NCBI GenBank assembly: GCA_018267195.1
Contig: JAFDYY010000004.1
Coordinates: 35,373 to 99,372, forward strand
DNA length: 64,000 bases
Source of the DNA: Bacteroidota bacterium
Lineage (GTDB): Bacteria; Bacteroidota; Bacteroidia; Cytophagales; Cyclobacteriaceae
Reading direction: 5' to 3'
In this document: piece after piece, positions 28,535 to 36,835 of the stretch
Numbering within the stretch: the first letter of the stretch is position 1
Layout: each line of letters opens with the position of its first letter
Made by a program: the position numbers and the translations under genes
The notes under the pieces: generated by a model
What the model was told of the DNA's origin: nothing
Database searches by the model: none
Seen by the model: the letters and a program-made list of their open reading frames with translations, nothing else

Positions 28535-29184
28535 TTCATCAAACTTAAAGCACAGAAAGGATTATCAATTTTTTCTTGGCCTATAGTGGTCGTGGGGCCG
28601 TGGCCGGGGTGCACCACGGTATCATTGGGCAAGTGAAATAATTTTTGATGGATGCTATTAATGAGGGTATCAAAATTTCCACCGGGTAAATCGGTGCGGC
28701 CAATGCTTCCGGCAAAAAGCACATCCCCGGCTATCACTACTTTTTCTTTTGCATCATAAAAACCCACATGGCCTACCGAGTGGCCCGGCAGGAATAAAAC
28801 TTCCCACGAAGTGTTTCCAAAAAAGACCGGCTCATCTTCACTCAGGTATTGATCGGGCAGTGCTTCTCGGTACCCTTCATACCCATATACCGGAGCATAA
28901 TTTTTTACCGAACGCAATACCGGCTCTTCCATCCGATGAATCAACAACGGGGCGTGGTACAAATCTTTTACAAAGCTATTGCCCAACACATGATCAATGT
29001 GGCAATGAGTATTGAGAATGTATTTTATCTGCAGATTATTTTTTGCAATAAATGAAACCAGCTCTTTTTGCTCTTCGTGTGTATAACATCCCGGGTCTAT
29101 TATTACAGCCTCACGGGTTTCATCGAAAACCACGTAGGTGTTCTCGGCAAAGGCGTTGAATGTAAAGACTTGAACGGTAAGCAT
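28531..29184 (-). CDS. MBL-fold metallo-hydrolase (glyoxalase II-like)
   Basis: From ATG 29184 the 217-residue protein begins LTVQVFTFNAFAENTYVV, as in small glyoxalase II-like hydrolases. The metal motif is THCHIDHVLG, followed by LPGHSVGHVGFY and a final VVHPGHGPTT. It probably hydrolyses a thioester or ester in the cytoplasm; the exact substrate is unknown. I reject the longer frame from 29241 because its extra N-terminal residues do not fit the family and a perfect -7 box lies 5 bases before the chosen start. It opens the 16-gene minus-strand run. Confidence 0.88.
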   Translation of the reverse strand: MLTVQVFTFNAFAENTYVVFDETREAVIIDPGCYTHEEQKELVSFIAKNNLQIKYILNTHCHIDHVLGNSFVKDLYHAPLLIHRMEEPVLRSVKNYAPVYGYEGYREALPDQYLSEDEPVFFGNTSWEVLFLPGHSVGHVGFYDAKEKVVIAGDVLFAGSIGRTDLPGGNFDTLINSIHQKLFHLPNDTVVHPGHGPTTTIGQEKIDNPFCALSLMK

Positions 29185-29189
29185 AAAAA

Positions 29190-29197
29190 CAAAGGTA
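29190..29197 (-). promoter_or_regulatory. -7 box TACCTTTG five bases before the hydrolase start
   Basis: On the minus strand TACCTTTG fits the Bacteroidota -7 consensus TAnnTTTG and is followed by five T and then the ATG at 29184. Transcription from here would start at or next to the start codon, giving a leaderless or nearly leaderless mRNA for the head of the minus-strand run. No clear -33 element was seen. Confidence 0.55.
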
Positions 29198-29435
29198 AGG
29201 ATTTGGTGATGACCTGCGCCATGGCCGAACAGACGGAGCACATCAAGATTATATGAGATTAGGCTATCGCATCAAGAGAATTCATCGGGTTGCGCGGGCT
29301 GAGAAAATCTTATCGGTGAGGGAAGAAAAATTAGTAAGTTTGGGATGAAACCAGCAACAGGCCTTGTCTAAACCGCAGGAAAAACGATGTTGAAATCTTT
29401 ATCTGTCCTTAACTAAATTTTAACCCTTAGAGAGC

Positions 29436-29918
29436 ATGACACTGACTAAAAAAATTGGATATGCCATTGCCACCGTATTTGTGGTGATACAGTTTATTCG
29501 CCCCACCCGCAACACCGGGGAGGCCGAAGGCCAAAATTTTATTGCCACTAAATATGCTTTGCCGACCGAGGTTCAGTCTATTTTAAAACAATCGTGCTAC
29601 GATTGCCACAGCAACCAAACCCATTATCCGTGGTATGCCAGCGTTCAACCCATCGGCTGGTGGATACAGTACTCCCATGTAAACGAGGGCAAACAACATT
29701 TAAATTTTTCTGAGTTTGCCACCTACTCCGACAAGCGTGCCAAACATAAACTGGAAGAAATTGGCGATGAAATAAAAGAAGGAGGTATGCCGCTGGGCAC
29801 CTACACATTTATGCACCCCGAGGCCACTCTTTCTGAGCAACAAGCCAAAGCCATTATGGATTGGGCAGCCTCGGTTGGAAATATCATTCACGTAGAAAAA
29901 AAACCGGGCGATAAATAA
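29436..29918 (+). CDS. Haem-binding domain protein (single CxxCH)
   Basis: The 160-residue protein has one N-terminal membrane segment (IGYAIATVFVVIQFIRP) followed by a domain with one c-type haem site, SCYDCHSNQTHYPWY. The pattern after it (PIGWWIQYSHVNEGK and LNFSEFATYSD) fits the small Bacteroidota haem-binding domain family, found alone or fused to oxidoreductases. It should be a periplasmic, membrane-anchored electron carrier; the partner is not visible here. It stands alone, divergent from the hydrolase gene and convergent with truA. Confidence 0.85.
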   Translation: MTLTKKIGYAIATVFVVIQFIRPTRNTGEAEGQNFIATKYALPTEVQSILKQSCYDCHSNQTHYPWYASVQPIGWWIQYSHVNEGKQHLNFSEFATYSDKRAKHKLEEIGDEIKEGGMPLGTYTFMHPEATLSEQQAKAIMDWAASVGNIIHVEKKPGDK

Positions 29919-29953
29919 ACTCCTGTTTTTTTTGACAGAGGGCGAACGCATCC

Positions 29954-30697
29954 TCAGAGGAATATTCCTTTTTTGTATTTCACCCTCGTCAGGTAAAGGC
30001 CTTCGGCCGGCACATTCATGCCGGCTTTTTTTCGGTCTTTGCTGTTGATAATTTTTTGAAAATCGTCAATCGAAATTTTTGCGGTGCCCACATCAAGCAA
30101 AGTTCCTACAACAGCACGCACCATGCCGCGCAAAAACCGGTTGGCGGTAATGTGAAAAGTCAAACCATCACCCTTCATTTTCCATTGGGCTTTCGTAATA
30201 CGGCAAACAAAATGATTTACATCTGTTTTCACTTTACTAAAACTGGTAAAATCATGCTCCCCCAGAAGTTGGCTGGCGGCTTCGTTCATTCGGGCTACAT
30301 TCAAGGGTTTAAAAAAATAATAGACCTGACCGATGAGGAGCGGATCTTTCGTTAAGGTAATCCGGTACTCATAGCTTCGGGTGCGGGCATCGTACCGGGC
30401 GTGGGCATCGGGGTTTACCTTTCGAATCGAGCGAATGGCAATGTCGCGGGGAAGAAAGGCATTTAACCGGTGAATCAAATCGTCTGGGTTCAATTCCTTT
30501 TTGAAATCGGCATGAAAAAATTGTTGCTTGCAATGAACGCCTGCATCCGTTCGGCCACTGCCCACGATTTCAATTTTCTCGCGCATCAGTTTGGAAAGCG
30601 CATCTTCCACCACCTGCTGCACACCTACCGCATTGGCCTGGTTCTGCCAGCCGTGGTAGTGGTGGCCGTGGTAGCTAATTTCGAAGAAGTATCTCAC
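29954..30697 (-). CDS. truA: tRNA pseudouridine synthase A
   Basis: TruA makes pseudouridine at positions 38-40 of tRNA anticodon stems. The 247 residues show the start RYFFEISYHGHHYHGWQNQ, the active-site Asp in VGSGRTDAGVHC, FHADFK and NRFLRGMVRAVVGTLLDVG. The start codon is GTG at 30697; the sequence fits the family start exactly. Confidence 0.95.
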   Translation of the reverse strand: MRYFFEISYHGHHYHGWQNQANAVGVQQVVEDALSKLMREKIEIVGSGRTDAGVHCKQQFFHADFKKELNPDDLIHRLNAFLPRDIAIRSIRKVNPDAHARYDARTRSYEYRITLTKDPLLIGQVYYFFKPLNVARMNEAASQLLGEHDFTSFSKVKTDVNHFVCRITKAQWKMKGDGLTFHITANRFLRGMVRAVVGTLLDVGTAKISIDDFQKIINSKDRKKAGMNVPAEGLYLTRVKYKKGIFL

Positions 30698-30804
30698 GCC
30701 CTAAAAATAGTTGGCCGTAAGCAGGAAGCAGTCGGCAGGGATAACTTTATTTGCGTTACCACTATTTTGGAGAAGGCCTGCAACTAATATTTATTAAAAA
30801 GAAA

Positions 30805-30834
30805 TTGCCGTGTAGCTCAATTGCATTAACTTTG
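30805..30834 (+). promoter_or_regulatory. guaB promoter (TTG, 19 bases, TAACTTTG)
   Basis: A TTG at 30805-30807 and TAACTTTG at 30827-30834 are separated by 19 bases, matching the Bacteroidota arrangement of -33 and -7 elements. The ATG of guaB follows 33 bases after the -7 box. No purine operator or riboswitch was recognised in the short leader. Confidence 0.6.
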
Positions 30835-30867
30835 CGCGGCAAGTAACGAATCGTAATCTTATTTGCC

Positions 30868-32340
30868 ATGCCACTCGATCCTTCCAAATTCCTTTTCGAA
30901 GCCCTTACGTACGATGATGTTTTGCTGGTGCCCGCCTACAGCGAAGTGCTGCCCCGCACGACCGATACATCTGGCTTCTTAACCAAGAAAATCAAACTTA
31001 ATATTCCGATCATTTCGGCTGCGATGGATACCGTTACCGAATCCAATCTGGCGATAGGCATGGCGCTGGAAGGCGGCTTGGGGTTCATCCATAAAAACAT
31101 GAGCATCGAAGCGCAGGCCGAACATGTGCGCAAAGTAAAACGCTCGCAAAGCGGTATGATCTTAGATCCGGTTACACTTTTAATAAACTCCACCGTGCGC
31201 GATGCCGAAAAAATCATGCGCGAAAATAAAATCGGGGGGATTCCCGTGATCGATGGCAACGGCAAACTGGTAGGCATTATCACCAACCGCGATTTGCGTT
31301 TTCAAAAAGATATGGCGCTGCCGATTGAAAAAATCATGACCAAAGAAAATCTCATTACGGCTCCGGAAGGAATCACCTTAGAGAAGGCCGAAATACTTTT
31401 ACAGAGTTATAAAATTGAGAAACTGCCCATCGTCAATAAAAAAGGAAAACTTACCGGACTCGTTACTTATAAAGACATCCTGAAAAAGAAAAACAAACCC
31501 AACGCCTGCAAAGACGAATTTGGAAGATTGCGGGTGGGTGCAGCAGTAGGTGTGACGAATGACATTATGGAGCGCATTGAAGCGTTGAAAAATGCGGGCG
31601 TAGATGTGGTCAGCATTGACACCGCCCACGGCCACTCGAAAAGGGTGATGGATGCCGCGAAGAAAGTGAAAAAGAAATTTCCGGAAATGGAATTGGTGGT
31701 GGGCAACATTGCCACAGGCGAAGCGGCCAAAGCATTGGCAAAAATTGGAGCCGATGCCGTGAAAGTAGGGGTTGGCCCGGGAAGTATTTGTACCACGAGA
31801 GTAGTGGCAGGTGTTGGCCTTCCACAACTATCAGCAGTTTATGAAGCGGCAAAGGCACTAAAAGGATCTTCGACAAAAACCATTGCCGATGGAGGAATCC
31901 GTTTCTCAGGTGATGTTGTGAAAGCGCTTGCCGCAGGGGCGGATAGTGTGATGGTTGGCTCTGTCCTGGCAGGAACAGAAGAAGCTCCGGGCGAAGTGAT
32001 CATTTACGAAGGGAGAAGATTCAAATCGTACCGTGGTATGGGCTCTATCGAAGCGATGGAAGATGGCAGCAAAGACCGCTATTTTCAGGATGTGGAAGAT
32101 GATATTAAAAAATTAGTGCCCGAGGGAATTTCCGGCCGGGTGCCCTACAAGGGTTCGGTGGCAGAGGTTTTGTATCAGATGGTGGGTGGCCTGCGCGCGG
32201 GCATGGGTTACTGCGGTGCAAGGAATTTAGAAAAACTAAAAAATGCAAAGTTTGTGAAGATCACCACTGCCGGGGTAACCGAAAGCCACCCGCATGATGT
32301 GTCGATTACAAGAGAGGCTCCGAATTATAGCAGGAAGTAA
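30868..32340 (+). CDS. guaB: Inosine-5'-monophosphate dehydrogenase
   Basis: GuaB oxidises IMP to XMP with NAD, the first committed step to GMP. The 490 residues have the N-terminal part of the barrel ([18 protein letters not shown]) and two CBS domains at about residues 95-205 ([20 protein letters not shown]). The catalytic loop is [15 protein letters not shown] with Cys308. The rest includes [19 protein letters not shown] and the mobile flap YRGMGS. Length and all motifs are normal. Confidence 0.97.
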   Translation: MPLDPSKFLFEALTYDDVLLVPAYSEVLPRTTDTSGFLTKKIKLNIPIISAAMDTVTESNLAIGMALEGGLGFIHKNMSIEAQAEHVRKVKRSQSGMILDPVTLLINSTVRDAEKIMRENKIGGIPVIDGNGKLVGIITNRDLRFQKDMALPIEKIMTKENLITAPEGITLEKAEILLQSYKIEKLPIVNKKGKLTGLVTYKDILKKKNKPNACKDEFGRLRVGAAVGVTNDIMERIEALKNAGVDVVSIDTAHGHSKRVMDAAKKVKKKFPEMELVVGNIATGEAAKALAKIGADAVKVGVGPGSICTTRVVAGVGLPQLSAVYEAAKALKGSSTKTIADGGIRFSGDVVKALAAGADSVMVGSVLAGTEEAPGEVIIYEGRRFKSYRGMGSIEAMEDGSKDRYFQDVEDDIKKLVPEGISGRVPYKGSVAEVLYQMVGGLRAGMGYCGARNLEKLKNAKFVKITTAGVTESHPHDVSITREAPNYSRK

Positions 32341-32385
32341 GCGGCTTACCTTTTTCTCAATTTTATTATTTAGCCAATAATAACA

Positions 32386-32393
32386 TATCTTTG
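32386..32393 (+). promoter_or_regulatory. -7 box TATCTTTG before the repeat protein gene
   Basis: TATCTTTG matches TAnnTTTG and lies 37 bases upstream of the start at 32431, in the AT-rich gap after guaB. No good -33 element was found at the expected spacing. Confidence 0.45.
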
Positions 32394-32430
32394 TTGGTTG
32401 GGTTATTATTAAAATTTTAAAAACCATGAT

Positions 32431-35412
32431 ATGATGGATGTGGTGGCTAGTTTTAAGAGTTTCAGTGCCCTCTTTACGGTTGTTTTAATACTGAGTGCTT
32501 TTGTGAGCTTTGGGCAATCTGTTGGCGATTACCAATCCAACATTGGTTTCGGTAATACAGGAAATTGGTCAGCGCTGGCAACCTGGCAACGGTATAATGG
32601 ATCCGCCTGGGTTACCCCCACGGGTGCGCAAGGCTACCCGGGGCAATTTTCTGTGCCGAACGTAGTTACATTCAGTGAAGCTTTTGGAACGCTAACGTTA
32701 GATGTTTCTCCGCCTAATAACATTGGCACTTTTACGACCAATGGTTTTGTAGGAATCTTCAAGACTACAGGCAACGTAAGCCTTACTATTAATACGGCAT
32801 TTAATCTTGGAGTCTTAGATTTTTTTACCTACTCAGGCACCGGAAATTTTACGGTTTTAGGTACTTCACAAATTAGCGGAACTTATACCGGTAATAATGG
32901 TTCAGGCATCACTACCTTTACCGGGCTGGCCACGGTAACGGGTACTTTTACAAGCACATCAATCTCCGGTACCCCCAATCTTATTTTTAATGGGGGTATT
33001 GCTAACTCCGGCACATTTTCTGGAGGTGGGGCTACCTTCAACGCAAGCAACCAATCCATTTCGGGTAACGGTAACGTGTCGTTTGCCAATAACGTAGCTA
33101 TAACCGGGGTTATGCTTACGCTTTCTAATACGGCTAATTTTAGTGTTACCGGTACAACTACTCTTACTGCGAGCGGAGGTTTTACGGACTCTAGCAACAG
33201 TGGCGTTACCACTTTTATCGGAAATGTAAGTGTAGGCGCATCCACTTCGTTTATTACCACTGTTGTTACCACCCCGGCAAATCTTATATTTCAAGGAGGC
33301 ATTGCCAATGCCGGAACTTTTACCGCAGGCGGGGCCACTTTTAATACGGGTTCACAATCCATCACAGGCGCATCAAATCTTTCTTTTGCCAACAATGTGG
33401 TTATTACTGGTATTACACTAACCATGGCCAATACCGGGAACTTGTCTATAACGGGCACTACAACCGGGACGGGCAGTTTTACAGACAACAATAACTCAGG
33501 CATAGATACCTTTACCGGAAACGTTAATCTGACGGGCGCATTTACTACCTCCTCGGTAACCACTTCTTCTAACACGATTTTTCAGGGGGGGATTACCAGC
33601 AGTGGCGCCTCTTTCACAGCCGGAGGGGCTACTTTTAATACGGGATCACAATCCATCACGGGGACTACGAATGCAAGTTTTTTTAATACGGTAATTGTTG
33701 TGGCCGGGATTACAGTAACCAATTCTAACACCACCTCTGTAACCATGTCTAATTCCGCAGCCGGAACACTTCAGGGTGCAGGCACCTGGACGCAAGGAGC
33801 AAACAGTACGTTAATCTACTATGGCTCTAACATAGCCATCAGCACCTTTAACGCGTCCAACCCAGGAAACACCGTTAACTATAATTCATCAGCGGGGTCG
33901 CAAACCATTTTTAACCCATCGGCCTCAACCTATTATCATTTAACATTATCAGGGGCAGGAAATCAAACCAAAACATTATTGGCTAACACCATTGTTTCTG
34001 GTAATTTATCCATACTCAATACGGCCATCTTTAGTGTTAATACTTTTTCACTTTCAGTGGCCGGCAACTGGAGCAACTCCAGCACTAATGCCGATCCGTT
34101 TGTAGAGGGCACACAAACGGTTACTTTCAACGGCACAGCCGCACAAACTATTGCCAATACCGGCAATGCCAACGGAACCGTATTTAATAATGTAGTAATC
34201 AACAATACTTTTGGCACCTCTCCTCAACTAACATTGGCCGCCAATGTGGTGATAGGCGGCAGTGGCACGCTCACCATGACACGGGGGAATATTAACCTCA
34301 ATTCCAACACGCTGACGATAGGAACGGCAGCAGCTACACCCGGTACATTATCACATGCAGGCGCATCGTCTAATGGCTGGGCTTACGGGGGTACATTTAC
34401 CCGATACTTCAATACCGGAACCATTGCCGATGGATCGGTCAAGGGGTTCTTTCCTATGGGTAGTTCAACAGATTTTCGCCCTTTTTATGTTTCAAATCCT
34501 GCTACCGGAATTTCAACCGGTGGCTCCATTTCATTAACACATACTGGAATATCCACGACCAGCAATTCGAGCATAACAGATGGCGCATCCACTATTGTTT
34601 TGCGAAGCGATTCATACTGGACTTGCAGCACGGCAGGAATTGTATCTGGCGGCAATTTTAAACTCAATGCAGGAGGCACTGGTTTTGGAACGGTGGGCAA
34701 TGTAAATGACCTGAGACTTTGTTTGGCCGCTTCTGTGGTAGGCACAGCTGGCGCAAACAGTGGCACCCTAACCAGTCCGCTCGTACAACGAACAGGGTTG
34801 ACCACCGCTAACCTGAGCAATAATTTTTATATCGGTTCGGTTAACTTGTTTCGTACCCCTCTACCTATAGAACTTATTTCATTTACCGGCACAGCTAAAA
34901 GTTATGGAGTAGATCTTCAATGGAATACCCAGTCGGAACTGAACAATGATTACTTTACGGTGTTACACTCTTCCACCGGAAGTAATTTTACTCCGATCAG
35001 CAAAGTGCCGGGCAGCGGCACCACTAATGTGCCCCACACCTACACCTTAACGGATTATCATCCGGCTTCGGGCATCAATTATTACCAACTTCAGCAAACC
35101 GATTTTGATGGAAAGGTTTCCACGTTTGAAGTGATTGCCGTAACCGTTACAGGCGATTTAAACCCGATTAAAATTTACCCTAACCCGGTAGCCCAAAGCC
35201 AGGACCTGAATGTAGAAATAAACGGCCTTCAGGCGAACGTGCCTGCCGTTTTGCAAGTAGTAAATATGCAGGGTGTTAGCTTGATTCAAGCAACGGTAGG
35301 AACGGATGAAAGCGGTTCGCTTAAAGCAGCCATTACTCCGGCTGCGCTTATGCCGGGTATTTACATCTTAACCGTGGGCGGGGTCGTGCATTACAAATTT
35401 GTAGTGAAGTAA
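32431..35412 (+). CDS. Large secreted repeat protein with T9SS sorting domain
   Basis: The 993-residue protein has a signal peptide (likely cut SFG|QSVGD) and an opening domain (SNIGFGNTGNWSALATWQRY) common in Bacteroidota surface proteins. A Thr/Asn/Gly-rich beta-helix-like body includes near-identical repeats of about 100 residues from about residue 130 to 440. A domain near 810-900 (PIELISFTGTAKSYGVDLQW) and a C-terminal sorting domain (IKIYPNPVAQSQD, LMPGIYILTVGG) complete it. It should be exported by the type IX system and attached to the surface by PorU. Function is probably adhesive, but no binding domain is recognised. A terminator follows. Confidence 0.85.
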   Translation: MMDVVASFKSFSALFTVVLILSAFVSFGQSVGDYQSNIGFGNTGNWSALATWQRYNGSAWVTPTGAQGYPGQFSVPNVVTFSEAFGTLTLDVSPPNNIGTFTTNGFVGIFKTTGNVSLTINTAFNLGVLDFFTYSGTGNFTVLGTSQISGTYTGNNGSGITTFTGLATVTGTFTSTSISGTPNLIFNGGIANSGTFSGGGATFNASNQSISGNGNVSFANNVAITGVMLTLSNTANFSVTGTTTLTASGGFTDSSNSGVTTFIGNVSVGASTSFITTVVTTPANLIFQGGIANAGTFTAGGATFNTGSQSITGASNLSFANNVVITGITLTMANTGNLSITGTTTGTGSFTDNNNSGIDTFTGNVNLTGAFTTSSVTTSSNTIFQGGITSSGASFTAGGATFNTGSQSITGTTNASFFNTVIVVAGITVTNSNTTSVTMSNSAAGTLQGAGTWTQGANSTLIYYGSNIAISTFNASNPGNTVNYNSSAGSQTIFNPSASTYYHLTLSGAGNQTKTLLANTIVSGNLSILNTAIFSVNTFSLSVAGNWSNSSTNADPFVEGTQTVTFNGTAAQTIANTGNANGTVFNNVVINNTFGTSPQLTLAANVVIGGSGTLTMTRGNINLNSNTLTIGTAAATPGTLSHAGASSNGWAYGGTFTRYFNTGTIADGSVKGFFPMGSSTDFRPFYVSNPATGISTGGSISLTHTGISTTSNSSITDGASTIVLRSDSYWTCSTAGIVSGGNFKLNAGGTGFGTVGNVNDLRLCLAASVVGTAGANSGTLTSPLVQRTGLTTANLSNNFYIGSVNLFRTPLPIELISFTGTAKSYGVDLQWNTQSELNNDYFTVLHSSTGSNFTPISKVPGSGTTNVPHTYTLTDYHPASGINYYQLQQTDFDGKVSTFEVIAVTVTGDLNPIKIYPNPVAQSQDLNVEINGLQANVPAVLQVVNMQGVSLIQATVGTDESGSLKAAITPAALMPGIYILTVGGVVHYKFVVK
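32980..33720 (+). repeat. Tandem repeats of about 300 bases inside the repeat protein gene
   Basis: Units start at about 32980, 33283 and 33574 (residues 184, 285 and 382), with a partial unit before. Each encodes a variant of IFQGGIANAGTFTAGGATFN followed by a QSITG segment and a long Thr/Asn-rich part. The period is 303 and then about 291 bases. A stretch near 33331-33365 recurs near 33627-33661 with about two changes, so the last two units look recently duplicated or homogenised. Confidence 0.8.
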
Positions 35413-35431
35413 CAGCAACGAGTTTTATTTC

Positions 35432-35457
35432 AGCCCTGGCTTTGGCGGGGCTTTTTT
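35432..35457 (+). terminator. Intrinsic terminator after the repeat protein gene
   Basis: AGCCC at 35432-35436 pairs with GGGCT at 35448-35452 and is followed by TTTTTTA. It lies 19 bases after the stop codon and before the purD promoter. Confidence 0.65.
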
Positions 35458-35484
35458 ATTTTCAGTTCGTTTGGCCGGTACAAC

Positions 35485-35492
35485 TATCTTTG
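35485..35492 (+). promoter_or_regulatory. -7 box TATCTTTG four bases before purD
   Basis: TATCTTTG is followed by TACC and the ATG at 35497. Transcription would start within a few bases of the start codon, so purD mRNA is probably leaderless. The -33 element is not clear; a TTTG at 35470-35473 is too close. Confidence 0.55.
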
Positions 35493-35496
35493 TACC

Positions 35497-36771
35497 ATGA
35501 ATATTTTACTTATCGGCAGTGGTGGGCGCGAGCATGCTTTCGCTTGGAAAATAAAACAAAGTGCAAAGTGCGATAAACTTTTTGTTGCTCCCGGCAATGC
35601 CGGCACGGCTTTAATAGCGATGAATGTGCCGATAGCAGTTGACGATTTTCAGCAACTGGGGGCATTTTGCATCGAACAAAAAATAGACTTGGTATTGGTT
35701 GGCCCTGAAGTGCCGCTGGTAAAAGGCATCCGCGATTATTTTGAAACGGATGAAAGATTGAAAAGTATTTTAATGGTAGGCCCCGGAAAAGCAGGGGCAC
35801 AGTTGGAAGGGAGCAAAGATTTCTCCAAGCAGTTTATGGTGCGGCATCAAGTACCTACGGCAAGGGCCAAAACTTTTTTTTCCAATCAAACCAACGAAGC
35901 ACAACAATACCTCGAAGGGTTTCCACCTCCGTTTGTTTTAAAAGCCGATGGTTTGGCGGCAGGAAAAGGAGTTGTGATTTCAACTTCACTGGCCGAAGCA
36001 AAAGCGGCTATTCGCGAAATGCTGGAAGAAAAAAAATTCGGTGAGGCGAGTTCGAAAGTGTTGGTGGAAGAATTTCTGGAGGGCATCGAACTTTCTGTAT
36101 TTGTGCTGACCGATGGGGAAGATTATGTCATCCTGCCCGAAGCGAAAGATTACAAACGAATTGGCGATGGCGACACCGGCCCGAATACCGGAGGTATGGG
36201 CTCGGTATCGCCCGTGCCGTTTGCCGATGGAGTTTTTATGAAAAAAGTGGAAGAAAAAATTATTAAGCCCACCATCAATGGCTTGCAGAAAGAAGGCATC
36301 AACTATAAAGGATTTATTTTTATCGGCCTGATGAACGTGAAGGGAGAGCCTTACGTAATTGAATACAACGCCCGCATGGGCGACCCGGAAACCCAGTCGG
36401 TGATGGCGCGCATAAAAAGCGATTGGGTTGAGTTGCTGGTGGCCTGTGCCAAGGGCAAATTGAAAAATCATATCATTGAAGTGGACCCCTCGTATGTAAC
36501 TACGGTGGTAATGGCCGCAGGCGGTTATCCCGATAGGTACGAAAAAGGAAAAATTATTTCAGGATTGGATCAATCATTATCTGCCCTGGTATTCCAGGCA
36601 GGAACTAAAATGAAAGAAGGAAAAATTATTACGGATGGCGGGCGCGTGCTTGCCGTAACGGGCAAAGGAAAAGACATCAACGAGGCCGTTACTAACAGTT
36701 ACGAAGCCGTGAAAAAAATTTCGTGGGAGGATGCCTATTACAGAAAAGATATCGGGAATGATTTGGGTTAA
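35497..36771 (+). CDS. purD: Phosphoribosylamine-glycine ligase
   Basis: PurD joins glycine to phosphoribosylamine with ATP in de novo purine synthesis. The 424 residues have the start ILLIGSGGREHAFAWKIKQS, GPEVPLVKGIRDYF, ATP-grasp segments (FVLKADGLAAGKGVVISTSL, VLVEEFLEGIELSVFV), NTGGMGSVSP and EYNARMGDPETQ. Length and motifs are normal. Other purine genes are not adjacent apart from guaB upstream. Confidence 0.97.
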   Translation: MNILLIGSGGREHAFAWKIKQSAKCDKLFVAPGNAGTALIAMNVPIAVDDFQQLGAFCIEQKIDLVLVGPEVPLVKGIRDYFETDERLKSILMVGPGKAGAQLEGSKDFSKQFMVRHQVPTARAKTFFSNQTNEAQQYLEGFPPPFVLKADGLAAGKGVVISTSLAEAKAAIREMLEEKKFGEASSKVLVEEFLEGIELSVFVLTDGEDYVILPEAKDYKRIGDGDTGPNTGGMGSVSPVPFADGVFMKKVEEKIIKPTINGLQKEGINYKGFIFIGLMNVKGEPYVIEYNARMGDPETQSVMARIKSDWVELLVACAKGKLKNHIIEVDPSYVTTVVMAAGGYPDRYEKGKIISGLDQSLSALVFQAGTKMKEGKIITDGGRVLAVTGKGKDINEAVTNSYEAVKKISWEDAYYRKDIGNDLG

Positions 36772-36780
36772 ACTTTCTAT

Positions 36781-36812
36781 TTTGAACATTGTGCTTTCGC
36801 AATGTACCTTTA
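36781..36812 (+). promoter_or_regulatory. ricT-gldH promoter with a dyad between -33 and -7
   Basis: TTTG at 36781-36784 and TACCTTTA at 36805-36812 are 20 bases apart, close to the Bacteroidota promoter pattern. The spacer is almost wholly a dyad: ACATTGTG at 36786-36793 and CGCAATGT at 36798-36805 around CTTT, with one G-U mismatch. It could be an operator, or a hairpin at the 3' end of the purD transcript, although no T tract follows. Confidence 0.45.
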
Positions 36813-36835
36813 CAAATTATTTTAACTGAAATTTC

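Noticed and set aside
32883..33575. Several antisense frames rich in Val, Pro and Leu
   Set aside because: Produced by the Thr/Asn-rich repeats of the secreted repeat protein; they repeat with the same period and have no signal or motif.
32980..33720. Regular repeats considered as a CRISPR array
   Set aside because: The period of about 300 bases, divergent copies and a continuous reading frame show protein repeats.
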